Positions 1-10,569 of a DNA stretch of 64,000 nucleotides are shown piece after piece. This DNA is from Leuctra nigra (taxonomy: Eukaryota; Arthropoda; Insecta; Plecoptera; Leuctridae): the NCBI GenBank assembly GCA_934045905.1, contig OW203771.1, positions 310,001-374,000 of the forward strand, read 5' to 3'. Position 1 is the stretch's first letter, and each line of letters starts with the position of its first letter. The translations under genes and the position numbers were made by a program. The notes beneath the pieces are model-generated. The model was not told where the DNA came from and ran no database searches. It saw only the letters and a program-made list of their open reading frames with translations.

Positions 1-785
1 TTTAAGAAAATTTACCCACTTCTCCTCATGGAACTAATTTTCATTGTCCTTTTCACTTCTACAAACAAACTTCAAAGTTAAAAAACTCATAGTTTGCACT
101 TCTCATATTGTTCTTTCAAATTTCAAACTGCAATGGAAATTCATTGATTTATGTAATTGGATCAGTGTTTTTCTTTCATAGTACTGTGATCGGTACTTCA
201 GTGCTAAACAATGTAGTTCTTCTGTCCCTCTGCAATCTTTATGTTCATTAATCATTGTTCACCTGTCTTCTACTCTGGGCATTTAGTATTTTTACAAGTT
301 TTGTCCGAGAATCATTTTTATCATACAATTTTATTATCTACCGTCTGAATAGGCGTATCAAGGCATTCACATTTTACTATACTGCTTTACCAGTGAAAAT
401 AGAAATAGGGAAATTAACTTTTGTCACAGTAATTTGGAAGACAGTATTCCTAGCCAAGAAATAGACCACTGTTTACTATTTCATTTGATTTGTAGAACAT
501 CTGCAAGAACCCATTGTTTTCCAGTTAACAATGCGAACTGTTTCTCAAAAACAATCCCGGCTCTGTTCCAGATAATTCCCCATCCGGACGAGAAGATGAA
601 GTTCTTCCAGAAACACGAGTTGTAGCTCCAGGTTTCAACGCAGCTCCGGAACAATGCATTTATTTTCATACTTTCGTGTACATACTTAAAGCTGTTCTGT
701 CGTGTGGAATGCAAATAAACAATAATAAAACTTTGACTGGATCAGTTGAATTATTTTCCTATCAAAAGAAAATGTTCTGAATTGT
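1..785. other. Non-genic left edge
   Basis: Small opposing open frames only; no splice-flanked or family-like coding block. Confidence 0.4.
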
Positions 786-925
786 ATTTTAATAATAATA
801 ATAATAATTCTTTATTTAGCGCAAGCGCTATCTTTCACAAATCAGTACAATACAAAGATACATAAAGATACACAATAAAGACACAAACCAAAGAATTAAC
901 ACACTAAAAACATAGAATAATCTAA

Positions 926-2234
926 TTAGGATGTCAACATAAATGTTTCCGTCATTATAATTTCTAAAAGTTTGCTTTTAAATATGCTAAGACTCCTCAC
1001 ACTTTTAACATTAAGTGGAAGAGCATTAAAAGAACGAATCCCAAGATAAAATAAAGATTTGGCCGATGATTGTTTATGAACATGGTTTAGAAAAAAATTA
1101 TTATGCGCTCTCGTGTAATGCTGATGGACATTTTCAACTTTTTCAGTGTTTGTAAAATATGCAGGTAGAAGACCATTTTGAAGTTTGTAAATAAAACACA
1201 TGCCTTGAAAATACACATAATCCTTAATCCTTAGCCAATTTAGAGATTTTAACATAGTATTTACAGGTGTATATCTACTACATTTCAGAATAATCCTCAT
1301 GCCTCTATTTTGTAGAATCTGTAGTCTTTCAATATCTGTATTAAATGCCTGATACAATAAAATCATACAAAAGGTAAGGTGTGGTTTAATAATAGTGTTA
1401 TATATACATAGTTTTGTGGCTACTGTCAGGTGCTGACCTATCCTACTAAGGTAGCTAAGTTTTTTTCTGATTTTGTTCTCTATGTACAGTATATGTTGTT
1501 TAAAACTTAGATTTACATCCAACAACATACCTAAGTATTTGAATGATTTAACACATTCCACTAACTCACCATTTAGTACAATATTAACTTCACAATTATC
1601 AGTTGTGTTCATATAATGTAGTTTCCCAGTACCAATCATCATTGCCTTACACTTACTATTGTTCAGCTTTAGCATATTAATGCTCAACCAGTCAGTCACT
1701 ACCTTCAATTCTTCGTTCAATGTATTGTTCAAATCAGTCATATCATTTCCACCATAGAAGATGACTGTATCATCTGCATAGACATTTATCACACATTTAT
1801 TTAAACAACAATTTATGTCATTAACATACACTGAAAATAAGAATGGTCCTAAGACTGAGCCTTGTGGTACTCCTAGATTTACATCGATAGTGTCTGAGAT
1901 TTCCCCATCAAATTTAGTTCTTTGAGCTCTCTCATTGAGATAATCATCGAGCCACTGGTACACAGTACCTTGAACACCATACATATATTGCAATTTCATT
2001 AACAACCTTTTCCTATCGATGGTCTCAAAAGCCCTTTTGAAGTCCAGGAAAACTGACAATATTGATAAATTATTATCTCTTAGTTTGTTCCACTCAGAAA
2101 CCATCCACTGCACCGCTGTTTCACAGGAGTGACCTTTCCGGAATCCAGATTGATTAGTCATAATAAAGTTATTTTTATAAAAATATTCCTCTAACTGAGA
2201 GTGTACAACAAGCTCCAGCAGTTTTTCATAAATT
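926..2234 (-). pseudogene. LINE ORF2, C-terminal part: reverse transcriptase core and thumb
   Basis: Continuation of the LINE ORF2 beyond the gypsy element. RT motifs are clear: SGFRKGHSCETAV, the first catalytic aspartate in FLDFKRAFETIDR, GVPQGSVLGPFLF, and the catalytic YADD in NVYADDTVIF. The C-terminal half has the usual PHLTFCM and LPLNVKSVRSL features of jockey/CR1 proteins. No RNase H domain is visible after the RT, which argues against the I clade despite the TAA-type tail. The apparent N-terminal residues reading into 2240-2266 come from the gypsy LTR and are not part of the protein. Confidence 0.85.
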
Positions 2235-2239
2235 GGCAG

Positions 2240-2518
2240 TGTGGTGTTTTGGCAATACAACACCAAGGTTACGTTTCATCTTGTTATGTTGGTAACCCAG
2301 AATATAGTTGCTAATTTGAGTTTACTTCCGGTAAAGGAAAAACGGAACTAGGCAGGGGCCATGATGGATCAATCTCGTGTCAGCAGTGACTGAGCAAAGA
2401 CGTGAATTGTTCAAGTGTATCTCTTGTTATTAAAGTGATCATTATGTATAATAAATATATTCTTTGCAATCAATAATCTTTCCATGAATCGTCAACCTTT
2501 TCTACTCAATACATGTCA
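2240..2518 (+). repeat. 5' LTR of the gypsy element
   Basis: 279 bp, TG...CA ends. It contains an AATAAA near 2447 and is followed directly by the primer-binding site. It reads identical to the 3' copy over its full length. Confidence 0.97.
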
Positions 2519-2579
2519 AGTGGCGACGAGGATAGTGCCGAATTCACAGCGGTAAAGTCAGTTCCCGTTCACGAACAAC

Positions 2580-5500
2580 ATGGCCGCAATTACTGCAATT
2601 GGGCACATGGACGAGTATAACTCTGAGATCGAATCATGGACATCTTACGTGGAAAGGTTTGAAAATTTTTGTACAGCTAATCAAGTACCTGACGACAGGA
2701 AACGACCGGCATTACTTACGGTCATCGGAATTTCAACGTATAACCTCTTAAAGAATTTATGCTCTCCGATCAGCCCCACAACGCAAACGTTCAACCAGTT
2801 GGTAGCCATTTTGAAAACGCATTTGCAACCCGAGCCAACAATCATTTCGGAGAGGTATAAGTTTCATCGAGCAGCACAACTGGAAACCGAAACAGTTAGA
2901 GATTTTATTGCCAGAATTAAACACCTAACGATATACTGTCAATTTGGCGTAAATTTAAATGAAGCATTGCGCGACAGGTTCGTGTGCGGATTAAGAAGCG
3001 ATAAAATAAGGGAACGACTTCTAGAGAGCGGTAACCCGACGTTCGATCAAGCTACGCAATTGGCGTTAAAACTTGAAACTGCAGCGAAAGAAGCAACGAC
3101 ACTGGGACGCGATCATAGAGAGAGAGCAGTACACAGCTTCGCATCATCACCCTCGCATCAAGATACGACAGCAAGGAACAAATTCAAAAAGAAGAGAGAA
3201 AAAGTGCCAGTGCAACCAACAGCTTCAAAGAGCTACTCTTGTTTTTCGTGTGGATTATCTAATCACACCAGAGAAAAGTGCAAATACAGAGAATATACTT
3301 GTAATAAATGTAATACCAAGGGACATTTGAGCAAGGTATGTAAATTGTTACCCAGTAAAAGTCAGAAATTCATGAACCTGGATGCTGAGGCAGTCAGTGA
3401 TAGCTCCAGTAGTGATAGTACCATGAATCACTTGCGAGGTATAAGTAGTGCTATGCATAACTTGCCAAAGCAGGCAAATTCAGAGGTTAATCCACCCATT
3501 ACTGTACTAGTTAATATTCAAAATGTACAAAATGTAAAAATGGAGATCGACACCGGTTCCGAAGTGTCTGCCATTTCACAGGGTTATTATTCCAAGAATT
3601 TTGCAACCCTTCCATTGCTCCCGGCCGACCTTTTGCTTCGTTCTTATACGGGGGAGAAGATTGTTCCCGTAGGTATGCTGCAGGTAGAAGCGAGTCTTTC
3701 AGGGCAGTCGGTAGTGCAAGGACTACCGTTGTACGTCATCGCAGGAGGAGGTCCACCATTGTTGGGAAGAGGATGGATGGCTAAACTGAAAATCTCCAGT
3801 CTGGAGGTAACCAATGTCAATACTTTGGGTTCTGATTCAACCCCTGATAGCGACAAGGCTCGAGTAGAAGCAGTGCTAGGGGAATTTCCCGAGGTTTTTC
3901 GGGAAGAATTGGGTACGTACAAGAAGGCCCCTACTAAGCTGTATTTACGGCCGGAGGCAGTTCCGTGTTTTCAAAAGGCTAGATATTTACCATATGCATT
4001 GAAGCCTGAGGTAGAAACCGAATTGAATCGGCTGATTGATTCGGGGGTAATTTCACCAGTTACTCATTCTGAATGGGCTACCCCAATAGTTCCGGTGTTA
4101 AAGAAAGGGGGTGGTGTTAGAATTTGTGGTGACTACAAAATCACTTTAAATCCAAGTCTAGTGATTGATAAATACCCCGTTCCTAAGATTGAAGATTTAT
4201 TCGCAACGCTTCACAATGGTAAACATTTCAGTAAATTAGACTTATCGCATGCTTATCAACAACTACTTTTGGAGGACGGTTCAAAAGAGTGTGTGACTAT
4301 CAATACGCATAAAGGATTGTTTCGTTATAATAGGATTCCATATGGAGTAGCGTCCGCTCCTGGGATTTTTCAAAGGGTGATGGAGCAAACGTTGCAAGGT
4401 TTGCCCGGAGTCGTTGTTTTCCTTGATGATATTCTCATCACCGGTAAGGACAGGGAGGAACACTTAGTCAGATTACGTGCAGTTTTACAGCGCTTACAAG
4501 AGGCTGGACTAAATGTACGACGCAAGAAGTGTGAATTTTTCAAAGAGTCAGTTTCCTTTCTGGGGCATGTAGTTGACAGGCATGGGTTACACACTAATCC
4601 TTCAAAAGTAGATGCCATTGTCAACGCACCCGTTCCAAAAGATGTAACGCAATTACGAGCAGTGCTAGGACTAGTAAACTATTACGCTAAGTTCATTCCT
4701 ATGTTAGCAACAGATTTGAAACCTTTGTACAGGTTACTGGAGAAAGACAAAGAATTCCACTTCGATAAACAGTGTGTCGAGGCCTTTCTTAAGATTAAGA
4801 GACTGTTTTCCTCAGCTACAGTACTAACGCATTACGATCCATCCAAACCGTTGAAGCTATCCACCGATGCTAGTCCGTATGGATTAGGGGCTGTAATTTC
4901 GCATATTCTTCCAAATGGGCAGGAGAAACCTGTAGCGTACGCTTCACGTACTTTGAACAAGGCCGAACAGAATTATTCCCAACTCGATAAGGAAGCTTTA
5001 AGCATACATTGGGGTGTCAAGAAATTCTACCAATATCTTTACGGTAGACATTTTGTCTTGGAAACGGACCATAAGCCACTGACATCAATCTTTGGACCCA
5101 AGAACGGTATTCCACCCATGGCAGCCAGTAGATTACAGCGATACGCAGTGTTTTTGGCAGGATTTGATTTCGAGATTAGATATGTCAAATCAGAGAACAA
5201 CGTGGCAGATGCTTTCTCGAGAATTCCATTGGCACATTCACACAAGGAATCTAGTGCAATTTCGTATTTGCATTATGTGGATAATGGTAATGTTCCCATT
5301 CATAGCAAGCAGATTGCGGCTATGACACGCCGAGATACAATCCTGAACAAAGTGTTAGGTTTTGTTCAGTACGGATGGCCGCAAAATGCAGACCAGATCA
5401 AGGAGGAATTCAAACCTTATTTCAAAAAAAGGTTAGAGTTGACAGTGGAACAAGGTTGTGTGATGTGGGGGTATAGAGTTATTATCCCAAAAGTCCTGCA

Positions 5501-6662
5501 GAAACCTTTGTTAGAGGAGCTACATGACAGTCATTTAGGAATTGTGAAAATGAAAAGTATGGCACGAGCTTACCTTTGGTGGCCCGGATTAGATGCAGAC
5601 ATTCAGGATCTGGCAGCTAATTGTCCGCAGTGCGTGAGTAGCCGGAATGATCCACCGAAACATACTCTTCATGTATGGGACTATCCGGAGACCCCATTTT
5701 CAAGGATTCACATGGATTTTTTAGGTCCATTCCAAGGTCGTATGGTACTTTTAGTAACTGACGCCTACTCTAAGTGGGTTGAGGCCTTTGAAGTGTCGAG
5801 TACCGCCGCTACTCAGACAATAGCTAAGCTGAGACCCTTATTTGCGCAGTTTGGTTTTCCACAACATGTTGTGTCAGATAATGGACCACCATTCACTTCC
5901 GAAGAATTCAGCACTTTCCTTCAGTCCAATGGTATTAAACACACCTGTTCGCCTCCGTACCATCCTTCTACTAATGGGTTATCAGAAAATAATGTAAAAA
6001 CTTTCAAATATAAGGTCCTAGCGGCCTTGAAGGAGGGTAAAGACTTCAATCTGGCGGTCAGTAGGTTTTTATTAGCATATCGCAGCACCGTTCACTGTAC
6101 CACGAATGAAACGCCTGCTAAGCTATTTCTGAACCGACAGTTACGTACCAGATTGGATTGTCTCAGACCTAATGTCAGAGAACATGTGAGTAAGCAACAA
6201 AGCAAACAGATTAAAGATCATAAAGGTTCAAGGCAGGTAGTATTTCAGTTAGAACAACCGGTATTGGTTAAAGATTACCGAGGAAGGAGGGAAGGTTGGA
6301 TTCATGGCAAAATTAAACAACGTTTAGGACCGGTCACATACATGGTTATGATTGAGAATGATCCAGCTCGAGTGTGGAAAAGACATGCAAATCAATTGTT
6401 GGCATTCAGAGGGTCAAAGCAGCCTGAAATGAGAAATGTTGAGGATACTTTTGATTTTGCCAATGATGTAACCCATTCTGATTCTGTACCTAACGTTCTG
6501 CCGGAATATGATGAACCCCTTGTAGTTGTACCACACGATCAAGAAGTTGTGATCAATGTAAATAATGATGTTGTAAACGAGGGAGAGCCAAGCATCACCA
6601 GTTCACCTCAACGCAGATATCCTAAGCGTGTAAGAAAACCTATTGTTAAATTGGATTTGTAA
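2580..6662 (+). CDS. Gag-Pol polyprotein of the gypsy element
   Basis: 1360 aa in one uninterrupted frame. Gag capsid-like region about 1-215, then two CX2CX4HX4C knuckles at 221-234 and 241-254. Aspartic protease with DTGS at 324-327. Reverse transcriptase about 455-660, with catalytic FLDD (DD at 616-617). RNase H with TDAS near 762, DKEALS near 803 and TDHKPL near 829. Integrase with an HHCC zinc site from about 982 and catalytic D1046, D1100 and E1136 (D-X53-D-X35-E). All expected catalytic residues are present, so the copy may be competent. There is no gag/pol frameshift, unlike many gypsy elements. Confidence 0.97.
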   Translation: MAAITAIGHMDEYNSEIESWTSYVERFENFCTANQVPDDRKRPALLTVIGISTYNLLKNLCSPISPTTQTFNQLVAILKTHLQPEPTIISERYKFHRAAQLETETVRDFIARIKHLTIYCQFGVNLNEALRDRFVCGLRSDKIRERLLESGNPTFDQATQLALKLETAAKEATTLGRDHRERAVHSFASSPSHQDTTARNKFKKKREKVPVQPTASKSYSCFSCGLSNHTREKCKYREYTCNKCNTKGHLSKVCKLLPSKSQKFMNLDAEAVSDSSSSDSTMNHLRGISSAMHNLPKQANSEVNPPITVLVNIQNVQNVKMEIDTGSEVSAISQGYYSKNFATLPLLPADLLLRSYTGEKIVPVGMLQVEASLSGQSVVQGLPLYVIAGGGPPLLGRGWMAKLKISSLEVTNVNTLGSDSTPDSDKARVEAVLGEFPEVFREELGTYKKAPTKLYLRPEAVPCFQKARYLPYALKPEVETELNRLIDSGVISPVTHSEWATPIVPVLKKGGGVRICGDYKITLNPSLVIDKYPVPKIEDLFATLHNGKHFSKLDLSHAYQQLLLEDGSKECVTINTHKGLFRYNRIPYGVASAPGIFQRVMEQTLQGLPGVVVFLDDILITGKDREEHLVRLRAVLQRLQEAGLNVRRKKCEFFKESVSFLGHVVDRHGLHTNPSKVDAIVNAPVPKDVTQLRAVLGLVNYYAKFIPMLATDLKPLYRLLEKDKEFHFDKQCVEAFLKIKRLFSSATVLTHYDPSKPLKLSTDASPYGLGAVISHILPNGQEKPVAYASRTLNKAEQNYSQLDKEALSIHWGVKKFYQYLYGRHFVLETDHKPLTSIFGPKNGIPPMAASRLQRYAVFLAGFDFEIRYVKSENNVADAFSRIPLAHSHKESSAISYLHYVDNGNVPIHSKQIAAMTRRDTILNKVLGFVQYGWPQNADQIKEEFKPYFKKRLELTVEQGCVMWGYRVIIPKVLQKPLLEELHDSHLGIVKMKSMARAYLWWPGLDADIQDLAANCPQCVSSRNDPPKHTLHVWDYPETPFSRIHMDFLGPFQGRMVLLVTDAYSKWVEAFEVSSTAATQTIAKLRPLFAQFGFPQHVVSDNGPPFTSEEFSTFLQSNGIKHTCSPPYHPSTNGLSENNVKTFKYKVLAALKEGKDFNLAVSRFLLAYRSTVHCTTNETPAKLFLNRQLRTRLDCLRPNVREHVSKQQSKQIKDHKGSRQVVFQLEQPVLVKDYRGRREGWIHGKIKQRLGPVTYMVMIENDPARVWKRHANQLLAFRGSKQPEMRNVEDTFDFANDVTHSDSVPNVLPEYDEPLVVVPHDQEVVINVNNDVVNEGEPSITSSPQRRYPKRVRKPIVKLDL

Positions 6663-7039
6663 ATTCTTATGTTTACCTCATGTGTATTTTTTTTTATGTT
6701 CTTATGTAAATTCTTATGTTTCTCATGAGTTATCTCATGTACATTGTATCAAAGGTGGAGATTGATTGATAATGCGAGATGACACATTGTCAAAACGGGA
6801 TCTGTAATTTCTTATGTTCATTATGTATTTCAATGTTCCATTTATATCCTATAAATTGTGAGCAAGGTCAAGGTTGGAGAGCGATTGATAATGTGAAACA
6901 ACATATCCAGTAACTTGTCCATACTGTAAGGTTATTGTTTGATTTGTCAGAGTGAAATTTACTAGTGTAGAGAGCCCCGAAATTCTTGCAATTTGTTTAC
7001 CAATGTGTGCATAGAAGTGTTGTGCTTAGGAGAGGGCAT

Positions 7040-7318
7040 TGTGGTGTTTTGGCAATACAACACCAAGGTTACGTTTCATCTTGTTATGTTGGTAACCCAG
7101 AATATAGTTGCTAATTTGAGTTTACTTCCGGTAAAGGAAAAACGGAACTAGGCAGGGGCCATGATGGATCAATCTCGTGTCAGCAGTGACTGAGCAAAGA
7201 CGTGAATTGTTCAAGTGTATCTCTTGTTATTAAAGTGATCATTATGTATAATAAATATATTCTTTGCAATCAATAATCTTTCCATGAATCGTCAACCTTT
7301 TCTACTCAATACATGTCA
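7040..7318 (+). repeat. 3' LTR of the gypsy element
   Basis: 279 bp, preceded by a short polypurine tract at about 7028-7037. It is identical to the 5' LTR and followed by the second copy of the GGCAG duplication. Confidence 0.97.
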
Positions 7319-8946
7319 GGCAGCATATTTATCGGCCTAAATTGATCAATTAATGTAGTCCCAGCAACTTTAGGGACCGGAATTACAAGTGTTTCTTTCC
7401 AACTTTTGGGAAATACGCCTTTACTTAATGATAAATTAATTAAATGAAGTAGTCTATGCTTAATGCTAGGATACCCATCTTTTAACAATCTGACAGAGAT
7501 TCCATCCAGAGTTCCACCTCCTTTATTTTTTAAATCCATCACTAGCTTATTTAAATCCTGGATTTGAACTTGTTTGAAGTCACACATGATGATATCTTTA
7601 CTCACTCGGTTGTACTGGTTAAGTTCAACCTGGTCAACTATTCTATTACTAATATTATTTATATCTATTTCCGAAATATTACTTATAATCTCTTCAACAC
7701 TCTCAGAAAAATATGTATTAAAGTGATTTGCAATGTCTACCTTATCTGATATTATGCTACCATTGCATAAGACAATCTCATCTGCAGTACACTTCTGATT
7801 CTTTTCACTTACAAGTTTCTTAAGAGTTTTCCACATAACCTTACTATCTCCTCTTTGTCTGTCAATCTTTTCATAGTAATAATCATATTTTGATTTTCTG
7901 AGCATGCTAAGAACTCGATTTCGATACCTTTTAAATTCATCCCAATCACTTTGAAGTCGACTAAGTTTCGCTCTTTTAAAATAATTATTTCTCAACTGCA
8001 TCTCCTTCCTTATCTCATCAGTTATCCATGGGACCCCTATATTTCCTCTCTTCTTCAAAATGCTTGTAAGATTTTTCTCTTTCGCACTTGTTAGACCTTG
8101 AACAAATATTTGAGAGGCTAGGTTTACATCAGTTTCCAACATATCATACTCTTGCTCTTCTAGATCTGCTCTAAACCTAGCTACGTCATAACCTCTCCAG
8201 TCAAACAGACTGTACAAATCTACTTCTCTTTCTCGTCTTGCTTCAGTGTTTATGTCAATCATGAACGATTCATGGTCTCCAATACCGGGACCTCCTCCCA
8301 CTCCAAATGTAACCTTGTCACAATTAGTGATTATGTAGTCTATAAGAGTTTCACTCATTTTCGTTATTCTAGTTGGTTGATTTACAATTTGAGTTAGACC
8401 ATACGTTTCAATACCACCAATCATGTTTCTAGTGATAGCATTGGGCTTGAGAATATCCATATTAAAGTCACCTACAATCACCGTTGTAGTACCCTTATGC
8501 TTGTTCATTATGCTTTCGCACACTACCTCCGTGAAATATTGAATAAATTCTGCATGGTTTGCATTTGGAGAGTGGTACACAGTAAATACAATTATGTTTA
8601 CTCGTCTAAGCTTGAGTTTGATTCCAAGCACCCAACTCCCACTGGATTCAGCAGAGTTATGAATGACCACAAATTTCAACGATTTTAATATGTATAAAAT
8701 GACCCCGCCTGTGTGTCGGCTTTGTGAGTCACATCTTACATGTTTATAACCCATGAGGCGTATTTCCTTGTCCAATATGTCTGCTGTGACATGTGATTCA
8801 GCTACTGCAATGATGTTATACTTGTATTTAGTCACATAATCTCTTAATTCATCAATGTTACAGTCTATGCTTTGTGCATTTATATATAATATATCGTGAC
8901 CTGGTACTACATTTCCCTCCGCTGATTGTTGAACAATTGAGTGCAT
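7319..8946 (-). pseudogene. LINE ORF2, N-terminal part: APE endonuclease and start of RT
   Basis: This piece encodes an apurinic-type endonuclease: INAQS near the start, the GDFN motif in the middle (VGDFNMDI), and GDH near its end (GIGDHESF). A linker and the opening of the reverse transcriptase follow (FRPINMLP). The frame then runs into the gypsy LTR, adding two foreign residues before a stop. The rest of the RT is at 926-2234. Together they would give 978 codons plus a stop. Family role: target nicking and target-primed reverse transcription. The break is purely the LTR insertion; no other lesion is visible. Confidence 0.85.
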
Positions 8947-8952
8947 TAATTG

Positions 8953-10329
8953 CTATTGTTTGCTGTCATATTGAATCCTACTTTCCAACATCTCTACCTG
9001 CCTCTTGTAGCATTTACAATCCCAATCCAGGGAGCTATGGTCCGTTGGTAAGTTCATGTTTAGCTTTTTGTTTGTTTCCATACAATTGCAGCATTCATAA
9101 AAATTATTTTTACAATCTTTAGTGTCATGATCGTACCCACAGTGACCACATTTTCTCTCATTTTTACATTCACCTTGCATGTGAGAGAATCCAGAGCATT
9201 TGAAACATCTTTTTACATGAACATGATCCACAACCTTCCCATCGCTCCACCCTAGGTAGAGCCTACCTGCCTGTACTAATCTTGCCCTGGACTCTGGATC
9301 TACTTCGAGAACTAATCTGACTTTCTTTACATACCTTTTATCTTTGATTGTTAAGATCCTTTTTACCATAACATTCTCATTTCCCTCCCGAAGATTGTTT
9401 TGTTCGATGATTTCACTCACGAGCTTCTCGTCGTCCTCTTGTAAATCTTCATTCCATATATGAATGGCCATTACTCGCGGGTTCCACACTTTCATCTCTT
9501 GCACTTTATAAGTCGCGGGCAGATTTTTCTTTGCCTCATTGATCAGTTTCACCCTGGAGGAAGCACTGTCACAGTTTATGATGATACCTTCCGAACTCTT
9601 TCTAATGCCTTTTATTCCCACAGCCAGTTTAGCCGGAACAACATTGTTCATCACTAATTCTTTAACCTTCTCGTACTCTTCACCAGGCTCTCCAGTGATG
9701 ATAACTTCATCATATTTCTTCTTTTTCTTGATCATGTCAGCATAGCTTGTCCTACCCTCCGATGTTTGTAGGTTTTGTCGTTCAGGGGCTGGACCTTCTA
9801 GTAGCTTTTCCAAGCGCAAGATTTTCTCTGCTTGTAACCTATTCTCAGCTTCCAGGCTCCTAACTAGTCGTTTAAGAATATTGTTCTCTCTTTTTATCAT
9901 GTCTTCATCTTCATTGGGTTCCTGATTATCCATGTCCGCTACCGATTTCTGCAGCACTGTTTCAAGCTCACTTGCAATTTCCTTACAACCTTTACCCAGA
10001 TCCTTTGATATTTCCCGTTCTTCATTTCCTTCACCTTCCAATACACTTGTAAGATTCTTCTCTGAGTAAATCATCTTTACACTCTGTTGATCCTTGTCAA
10101 TTTCGACCACTATAACCCTACTTTTGCAGATCTCGCACACGAGATCACTTTTCTTGCCTTTACTATAGTCCTTCTTTTCTTTCTTCAGGCAAGTAAAATG
10201 GTACCAATACTTGCACTGGATACACTGCAACCCAGCATTTCTTACTGCTTTTGCACAAGTCGGACAATTATTAAATTTACTATTTCCTTCACTTTTTCTT
10301 AACACTAGCTCATCTTGCTTGCCGGCCAT
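8953..10329 (-). CDS. LINE ORF1 protein: PHD-type zinc finger, coiled coil, CCHC knuckles
   Basis: 458 aa, intact. The N-terminus carries a C4HC3 pattern (C22, C25, C36, C39, H44, C47, C65, C68), as in PHD fingers of CR1-group ORF1 proteins. A charged, probably coiled-coil stretch lies around residues 140-180. An esterase/RRM-like middle is not evident. Near the C-terminus are cysteine-rich knuckles (CFKCSGFSHMQGEC, followed by CGHCGYDHDTKDC). The family role is RNA binding in the retrotransposon RNP. The stop codon lies only 6 nt before the ORF2 start, so ORF2 is probably translated by reinitiation. The start is the first ATG after the presumed 5' UTR. Confidence 0.85.
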   Translation of the reverse strand: MAGKQDELVLRKSEGNSKFNNCPTCAKAVRNAGLQCIQCKYWYHFTCLKKEKKDYSKGKKSDLVCEICKSRVIVVEIDKDQQSVKMIYSEKNLTSVLEGEGNEEREISKDLGKGCKEIASELETVLQKSVADMDNQEPNEDEDMIKRENNILKRLVRSLEAENRLQAEKILRLEKLLEGPAPERQNLQTSEGRTSYADMIKKKKKYDEVIITGEPGEEYEKVKELVMNNVVPAKLAVGIKGIRKSSEGIIINCDSASSRVKLINEAKKNLPATYKVQEMKVWNPRVMAIHIWNEDLQEDDEKLVSEIIEQNNLREGNENVMVKRILTIKDKRYVKKVRLVLEVDPESRARLVQAGRLYLGWSDGKVVDHVHVKRCFKCSGFSHMQGECKNERKCGHCGYDHDTKDCKNNFYECCNCMETNKKLNMNLPTDHSSLDWDCKCYKRQVEMLESRIQYDSKQ

Positions 10330-10354
10330 CTTGTATCAGTCATAAGTACATAAG

Positions 10355-10569
10355 TACACTTGGCCAAACATAAATTGATCATTCAATAAATCTGATAGGC
10401 TGATAAATGTAAGATCGCACCATCAAGAGTCAGTCTAAGCGATCTCATTGTCTCACTCTAGTAGGTGACCTCACATTTCAATGATAATAACAAGCTTCGA
10501 TTGGTTATGGGACATGACCAGCAGCCATTCAAATTTGTTCAACGATCAATTTATGTTTGGCCGAGTGTA
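10355..10569. mobile_element. MITE, family 1 (TA-flanked, CACTYGGCC termini)
   Basis: About 213 bp with inverted ends CACTTGGCCAAACA and TGTTTGGCCGAGTG between TA dinucleotides. The inside is also partly self-complementary. At least seven further copies or fragments lie in this window (29362, 38207, 38558, 38786, 39242, 51383, 59154). The TA duplication suggests a Tc1/mariner-type mobiliser; this is inferred. Confidence 0.85.

Larger units (their letters stand above)
2240..7318 (+). mobile_element. Ty3/gypsy LTR retrotransposon, full length
   Basis: 5079 bp with two 279-bp LTRs (2240-2518 and 7040-7318) that read identically, begin TG and end CA. It is flanked by a 5-bp duplication GGCAG (2235-2239 and 7319-7323). 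A primer-binding site starting TGGCGACGAGG lies 2 nt after the 5' LTR (2521). A purine-rich tract (AGGAGAGGG) precedes the 3' LTR. One open gag-pol frame fills the interior. The order PR-RT-RNaseH-IN places it in Ty3/gypsy. A Mag-like lineage is suggested by the primer site and single ORF but is not proven. No envelope ORF is seen. Confidence 0.97.
786..10354 (-). mobile_element. Non-LTR retrotransposon (CR1/jockey-like), split by a gypsy insertion
   Basis: A two-ORF LINE read right to left. ORF1 (10329-8953) has a PHD-type zinc finger and CCHC knuckles. ORF2 (from 8946) has an APE-type endonuclease and a reverse transcriptase. The 3' end is an (ATT)n tail seen as TAA repeats at 791-808. The gypsy element at 2240-7318 interrupts ORF2. 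Counting the 5-bp duplication once, the ORF2 parts add to 2937 nt, a whole number of codons with no visible stop, so this copy was probably intact when hit. The 5' boundary is uncertain because a MITE starts about 26 bp upstream of ORF1. A PHD finger in ORF1 is known from CR1/L2-type elements; the clade is my inference. Confidence 0.85.

Noticed and set aside
926..2266. Independent 446-aa reverse-transcriptase gene with its own start
   Set aside because: Its first residues are gypsy LTR sequence; it is the second half of the LINE ORF2.
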